Assembly (NCBI RefSeq): GCF_019795295.1
Contig: NZ_JAIMCG010000003.1
Location: forward strand, 124,001 to 188,000
Origin: Cupriavidus sp. AU9028
Lineage (GTDB): Bacteria > Pseudomonadota > Gammaproteobacteria > Burkholderiales > Burkholderiaceae
DNA length: 64,000 nucleotides
Reading direction: 5' to 3'
Positions within the stretch are counted from its first letter, which is position 1, and the number at the start of each line of letters is the position of its first letter. The position numbers and the translations under genes were made by a program. This document shows, one piece after another, positions 60,245 through 64,000 of this stretch. A model generated the notes under the pieces. That model ran no database searches, was not told the DNA's origin, and saw nothing but the letters and a program-made list of their open reading frames with translations.

Positions 60245-61339
60245 CTACGGGGCGACGGTGGTGGCCGGCGCCGCTGCCGGCGCGCCCTGGCCCTGGATCA
60301 GCCCCAGTTCGCGCAGCGAGCGCACGGCCTGGCGGTACAGCGGATCCAGTTCCAGCTTGTTCCAGTCCATCGCCTTGCCGCGCGCGAACAGGCGCCGCAC
60401 GCGCCGTTGCGAGGCCTTCGGCGGGACGACATCGAGTTCGGCGAGCAACTGGTCCGCGCGCTCGGGGTGGTTGCAGATCAGCACCATGTCGCAGCCGGCG
60501 TTCAACGCGGCGCGCGCGGCTTCGGTGACGTTGCCCGCCACGCTGGCGCCCTCCATGCTGAGGTCATCGCTGAAGATCACCCCCTCGAAGCCGAGCTGAC
60601 CGCGCAGGATGTCCTGCAGCCAGAAGCGCGAGAAGCCCGCCGGATTGGGATCGACCTTGGGGTAGATGACATGGGCCGGCATCACGGACGCCAGCGTCAT
60701 GCCCATCCAGTCGTAGGGCCGGGCGTCCTGCGCCAGGATCTCGTCGAGTTCGCGCTCGTCCACGGGCACCGCCACATGCGAGTCCGCCTCGGCGTAGCCA
60801 TGGCCGGGGAAATGCTTGCCGCAGTTGGACATGCCGGCCAGCAGCAGGCCGTGGTTCAGGTGGGTGGCGAGCATCGAGATCACGCGCGGATCGGCATGGA
60901 ATGCGCGATCGCCGATCACGCCGCTGCGGCCATAGTCCACGTCGAGTACCGGCGTGAACGAAAAATCGATATCGCAGGCGCGCAGCTCCGCGGCCAGCAC
61001 GTAGCCGCAATAGGTGGCCGCGCGGGTGGCCGTCAGCACATCGCGGTCCCACAGCTCGCCCAGACGCGCCATCGCGGGCAGATGGGTGAAGCCGTCGGTC
61101 TTGCAGCGCTGCACGCGCCCGCCCTCGTGGTCGATGCAGATCAGTACATCGTCGCGGACCTCGCGGATCGCGCGCGTCAGCGCCACCAGCTGGGCGCGCG
61201 ATTCGAAATTGCGCGCGAACAGGATCACGCCGCCGGTGAGCGGATGGGCGATGCGGCGGATATCGTCGGCATCCAGCTGCACGCCCTTGACGTCCAGCAC
61301 GACCGGGCCCGGCCGCTTGCCTGCGTTCTTCTTCGTCAT
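60245..61339 (-). CDS. nagZ: Beta-N-acetylhexosaminidase NagZ
   Basis: A 364-residue cytoplasmic GH3 enzyme of peptidoglycan recycling that removes GlcNAc from muropeptides. The family motif KHFPGHGYAEADSHVAVP, with its general-acid His-Asp pair, is near residue 180. FSDDLSMEGA carries the catalytic nucleophile Asp, and CIDHEGGRVQR is a substrate motif. It lies 17 bp downstream of acpS on the same strand and ends facing efp. NagZ affects AmpC-type beta-lactamase induction in many bacteria; no such gene is here. Confidence 0.94.
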   Translation of the reverse strand: MTKKNAGKRPGPVVLDVKGVQLDADDIRRIAHPLTGGVILFARNFESRAQLVALTRAIREVRDDVLICIDHEGGRVQRCKTDGFTHLPAMARLGELWDRDVLTATRAATYCGYVLAAELRACDIDFSFTPVLDVDYGRSGVIGDRAFHADPRVISMLATHLNHGLLLAGMSNCGKHFPGHGYAEADSHVAVPVDERELDEILAQDARPYDWMGMTLASVMPAHVIYPKVDPNPAGFSRFWLQDILRGQLGFEGVIFSDDLSMEGASVAGNVTEAARAALNAGCDMVLICNHPERADQLLAELDVVPPKASQRRVRRLFARGKAMDWNKLELDPLYRQAVRSLRELGLIQGQGAPAAAPATTVAP

Positions 61340-61356
61340 GAAAATCGAGTGTTGGG

Positions 61357-61782
61357 TTAGGTCGCGGCGCCGGGCTGCCTGCCCGCCTCGCCAGTGCGTT
61401 CGGCGATGGCAAAGGCCACCGCATAGTCATGCTCGTCGCTGACACTGACACGCACGGTCAGCCCGCGTTCCCCAAGCCAGCGGGCGAGTTCGCCATGGCA
61501 ATGGGCATAGGGCTCGCCGGACGGCAGGTTCAGCAGCTCCATCGCGCGCCATGTCATCGGCCAGTGCATGCCCAGCCCGATCGCCTTGGAAAACGCCTCC
61601 TTGGCGGCAAAGCGCGTCGCGAGAAACGCCAGCCCGCGCTTCGGATGCCGCGCCAGACGACGCTGGTAGATCGCCATCTCCTGCGGGCCGAGGATCTTGC
61701 TGGCGAAGCGGCCGCCGGTGCGGTCCATCACGCCCTGTACGCGGTCGATCTGGATGATGTCGGTGCCGACCCCGTGGATCAC
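61357..61782 (-). CDS. acpS: Holo-[acyl-carrier-protein] synthase
   Basis: A 141-residue phosphopantetheinyl transferase activating ACP in fatty-acid synthesis. The motif [12 protein letters not shown] holds the Mg-binding Asp, and [19 protein letters not shown] holds the Glu-Lys motif. GTG 61782 is the start: it overlaps the pdxJ TGA (GTGA) and gives the expected MIHGVGTD N terminus. It is in the operon era-recO-pdxJ-acpS-nagZ. Confidence 0.93.
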   Translation of the reverse strand: MIHGVGTDIIQIDRVQGVMDRTGGRFASKILGPQEMAIYQRRLARHPKRGLAFLATRFAAKEAFSKAIGLGMHWPMTWRAMELLNLPSGEPYAHCHGELARWLGERGLTVRVSVSDEHDYAVAFAIAERTGEAGRQPGAAT

Positions 61783-62561
61783 CGTGCGGCCCCTTGCGGC
61801 GGCTTGCCGGCGGACAGGCGCGAGGCGACCATGATGGCCTTCATCTCGCGCACGGCGTTTTGCCAGCCGGCGAATACGGCGTGAGCCACGATCGCATGGC
61901 CGATATTCAGTTCGGTGATGCCGGGCAGCGCCGCGATGCGCTGCACGTTGGTGTAATGCAGGCCATGGCCGGCATTGACCACCAGCCCCTTGCGCAGCCC
62001 CGCATCGACGCCATCGGCGATGCGCCGGTATTCCTGCTCCTGCTGCTGCGGCGTCGGCGCATCGGCATAGGCGCCGGTATGCAGCTCGATTACCGGGGCG
62101 CCGCAATCGGCGGCCGCGGCGATCTGGTCCGCGTCCGCATCGATGAACAGCGACACGCGAATGCCCGCCGCAGCCAGCTGCTCGCATGCGGCGCGTACCT
62201 GATCGAGCCGGCCGCGCACGTCCAGCCCGCCTTCGGTGGTCACTTCCTCGCGGCGCTCCGGCACCAGGCAGACATCCTGCGGGCGGATCTCGCAGGCGAT
62301 GTCGAGCATCTCCGGGGTCAGCGCGCATTCCAGGTTCATGCGCGTGGCCAGCTGCGGGCGCAACGCGCGCACGTCGGCATCGCGGATATGGCGGCGGTCC
62401 TCGCGCAGATGCAGCGTGATCAGGTCCGCGCCGGCTTCCTCGGCCTGCAGCGCGGCGGCGATCGGGTCGGGATAGACGGTGCCGCGGGCGTTGCGCAGGG
62501 TGGCGACGTGGTCGATATTGACGCCGAGCGCGATGACGCCGGGATGAGCGTGAAAGATCAT
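61779..62561 (-). CDS. pdxJ: Pyridoxine 5'-phosphate synthase
   Basis: A 260-residue TIM-barrel enzyme joining 1-deoxyxylulose-5-phosphate and 3-amino-2-oxopropyl phosphate. Marks: [65 protein letters not shown] and [17 protein letters not shown] at 62561 overlaps the recO TGA (ATGA), indicating coupling. The 55 in-frame codons upstream are within recO. Confidence 0.95.
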   Translation of the reverse strand: MIFHAHPGVIALGVNIDHVATLRNARGTVYPDPIAAALQAEEAGADLITLHLREDRRHIRDADVRALRPQLATRMNLECALTPEMLDIACEIRPQDVCLVPERREEVTTEGGLDVRGRLDQVRAACEQLAAAGIRVSLFIDADADQIAAAADCGAPVIELHTGAYADAPTPQQQEQEYRRIADGVDAGLRKGLVVNAGHGLHYTNVQRIAALPGITELNIGHAIVAHAVFAGWQNAVREMKAIMVASRLSAGKPPQGAAR

Positions 62562-63469
62562 AGGGCTTGCAGGTCGATCAGGATCTGACGGGTTTTCAGG
62601 GGCACGCCCTGCAGATAATAATGCAGAAGAAAGCGCATCAGCGCGCGGCTCTGCGCGGCAGTCTGCGCGCGGCTGTAGTCGTCGCGGGACATATCCAGCA
62701 GCGTCTGCCCGGAAACGACGGGCCATGACGACGGATCGCTGGCGTGGGCCCGCCGCACGCCGCGCTCCGGCTGGTAGACATAGTCCAGCGCCGGCTGCAC
62801 CGCCTCGCCGCTGCCGGCGCAGCGGTCGAAGGCGACCGCAAACCCGGTTTCCTGCAGCAGCACGCGCTCGAAGCTGCGCAGCACGGACGCGGCGGGCTCG
62901 CCGTGCCCGAGGCGGGTCAGCGTTGCCATGTAGTGCCGGAACAGCGCTTCATGCGCATCGTCGCGCGGACAAAAGCGCAGCAGCAGCTCGTTCAGGTAGA
63001 AGCCGGACAGCAGCGCATCGCCGGCCAGTGGCGGCATGCCACCCACCCACTCGGCCTTGGTCAGCGTGCGCACTTCCCCCCGGCCGCTCCAGGACAGCGC
63101 GATCGGCAGGAAGTGCTGCAGCACCGCGCGCAGCGCCGAATGGGGCCGCTTGGCACCCTTGGCCACCAGCGCCACGCGGCCATGGTCGCGCGTGAAGACG
63201 TCGACGATCAGGCTGGTTTCGCGATAGGGCCACGCATGCAGGACAAAGCCTGGCTGTGCGGCCACGCGGGTCTCGCTGCGCGCCGGCACGATGCGCAGCG
63301 CGCGGTCCATCATCGCCCGGCCGGCCGCCGCGGGCTCCAGCGCGTCATGGCTGCCGAGCACCTCGGCAGCCTCTTCCACCACCGGATCGGGGGCGCGGGC
63401 GTCGCGGCGGGGCGACGCTGCGGCGCGCCCGGTCTTTCTCGCCGGCGTCGCCACCGGCCCTTCATTCAT
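62558..63469 (-). CDS. recO: DNA repair protein RecO
   Basis: A 303-residue recombination mediator loading RecA with RecF and RecR. An OB-fold N-terminal domain ([38 protein letters not shown]) is followed by a helical C-terminal domain ([38 protein letters not shown]). The first 70 residues before the OB fold are disordered and extra relative to E. coli RecO. ATG at 63469 lies inside the era 3' end; GTG 63481 would add four residues. Confidence 0.92.
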   Translation of the reverse strand: MNEGPVATPARKTGRAAASPRRDARAPDPVVEEAAEVLGSHDALEPAAAGRAMMDRALRIVPARSETRVAAQPGFVLHAWPYRETSLIVDVFTRDHGRVALVAKGAKRPHSALRAVLQHFLPIALSWSGRGEVRTLTKAEWVGGMPPLAGDALLSGFYLNELLLRFCPRDDAHEALFRHYMATLTRLGHGEPAASVLRSFERVLLQETGFAVAFDRCAGSGEAVQPALDYVYQPERGVRRAHASDPSSWPVVSGQTLLDMSRDDYSRAQTAAQSRALMRFLLHYYLQGVPLKTRQILIDLQAL

Positions 63470-64000
63470 ATCCGTAGGCACGCAATCCGGCTTCGTTGTC
63501 GGCCCAGCCGCTCTTGACCTTGATCCACAGCTCCAGGTAGACCTTGCCGTCGAACAGCGACTCCATGTCCATCCGGGCCTCGGTCGAGATCTGCTTGAGC
63601 TTGCTGCCCTTGGCGCCGATCACCATGGCCTTGTGCGCGTCGCGCTCGACCAGGATGGTGGCGAACACGCGGCGCAGCCGCCCTTCGGTCTCGAACTTGT
63701 CGATGATGACAGTGCTGGTATAGGGCAGCTCGTCGCCGGTCCAGCGGAACACCTTCTCGCGGATGATCTCCGAGGCGAGGAAGCGTTCGCTGCGGTCGGT
63801 CATCGCGTCGGCGTCGTACATCGGCTCGCCTTCCGGCAGGTAGGGCCGGATGATGGCGAACAGCCGCTCGATATGGTCGCGCGTCTTGGCCGACATCGGC
63901 ACCACTTCGCGGAACGGGAACTGCTGCCCCATCTTCTCGAGGAAGGGCATCATGATCTCCGCGCGGCGCTCGGCCGATACGCGATCCAGCTTGTTGACCA
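63462..64000 (-). CDS. era: GTPase Era (partial; C-terminal part within the window)
   Basis: The C-terminal 178 residues of Era, a GTPase that helps mature 16S rRNA and the 30S subunit. The first visible codons read [14 protein letters not shown], containing the G4 motif [17 protein letters not shown] holds the G5 motif. The KH RNA-binding domain covers the last 90 residues, with [38 protein letters not shown]. The gene begins beyond the right edge. Its stop overlaps the recO start. Confidence 0.95.
   Translation of the reverse strand, partial: VNKLDRVSAERRAEIMMPFLEKMGQQFPFREVVPMSAKTRDHIERLFAIIRPYLPEGEPMYDADAMTDRSERFLASEIIREKVFRWTGDELPYTSTVIIDKFETEGRLRRVFATILVERDAHKAMVIGAKGSKLKQISTEARMDMESLFDGKVYLELWIKVKSGWADNEAGLRAYGYE

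Overview
The window is GC-rich chromosomal DNA, densely coding, from a betaproteobacterium of the order Burkholderiales, most likely the Cupriavidus/Ralstonia group. The best evidence is the conserved minus-strand block era-recO-pdxJ-acpS-nagZ, the neighbouring earP-efp pair with an arginine at the modified position of EF-P, and uvrC-pgsA followed by tRNA-Gly, tRNA-Gly and tRNA-Cys. The genus is inferred from gene order and protein resemblance, not from a database search. I see no phage, plasmid, insertion sequence or CRISPR array.

Layout. 0-2.4 kb: the start of a sirtuin gene, a small oxidoreductase-like gene, an XRE regulator and waaC. 2.6-15.3 kb: a complete glycerol module. It has the ABC importer glpS-T-P-Q-U-V, the divergent repressor glpR, and glpK-glpD; purU and a frameshifted NUDIX gene lie between them. 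16.8-31.7 kb: a nine-gene cellulose operon in the order bcsB-Z-C-E-F-Q-A-G-R-like, with BcsE, BcsF and BcsG, the proteins of phosphoethanolamine-cellulose systems. 31.7-34.0 kb: a TetR regulator gene behind a gene for an exported protein built from 13 copies of a DGAR/EGAR motif, facing a VOC-family gene; two matching TATCTA-N8-TAGATA palindromes lie in the shared intergenic region. 34.1-35.1 kb: tRNA-Ser, a guanidine-II (mini-ykkC) riboswitch, a Gdx/SugE guanidinium exporter gene and an EmrE-like gene. 35.1-42.9 kb: an acs plus sodium:solute symporter pair, a UPF0114 gene, fumA and murI. 42.9-48.2 kb: a two-domain AAA ATPase, then tonB-exbB-exbD and hemP, each with a Fur-box-like site. 48.2-54.1 kb: a five-copy 138-bp repeat array, a HbpS/GlcG-like gene, a His-rich exported protein, tRNA-Leu, an LprI-like lipoprotein, a divergent yeiH/LysR pair and a Kef-type antiporter. 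54.5-64.0 kb: tRNA genes and the conserved housekeeping block named above.

How the genes fit together. The glp genes form a full route from periplasmic glycerol to dihydroxyacetone phosphate. The bcs genes cover synthesis, c-di-GMP sensing, export, trimming and phosphoethanolamine decoration of cellulose. acs and the symporter next to it suit acetate uptake and activation, and tonB/exbBD and hemP suit iron and haem uptake. The least explained locus is the DGAR-repeat protein with its TetR gene, VOC neighbour, palindromic operators and a possible short terminated leader transcript.
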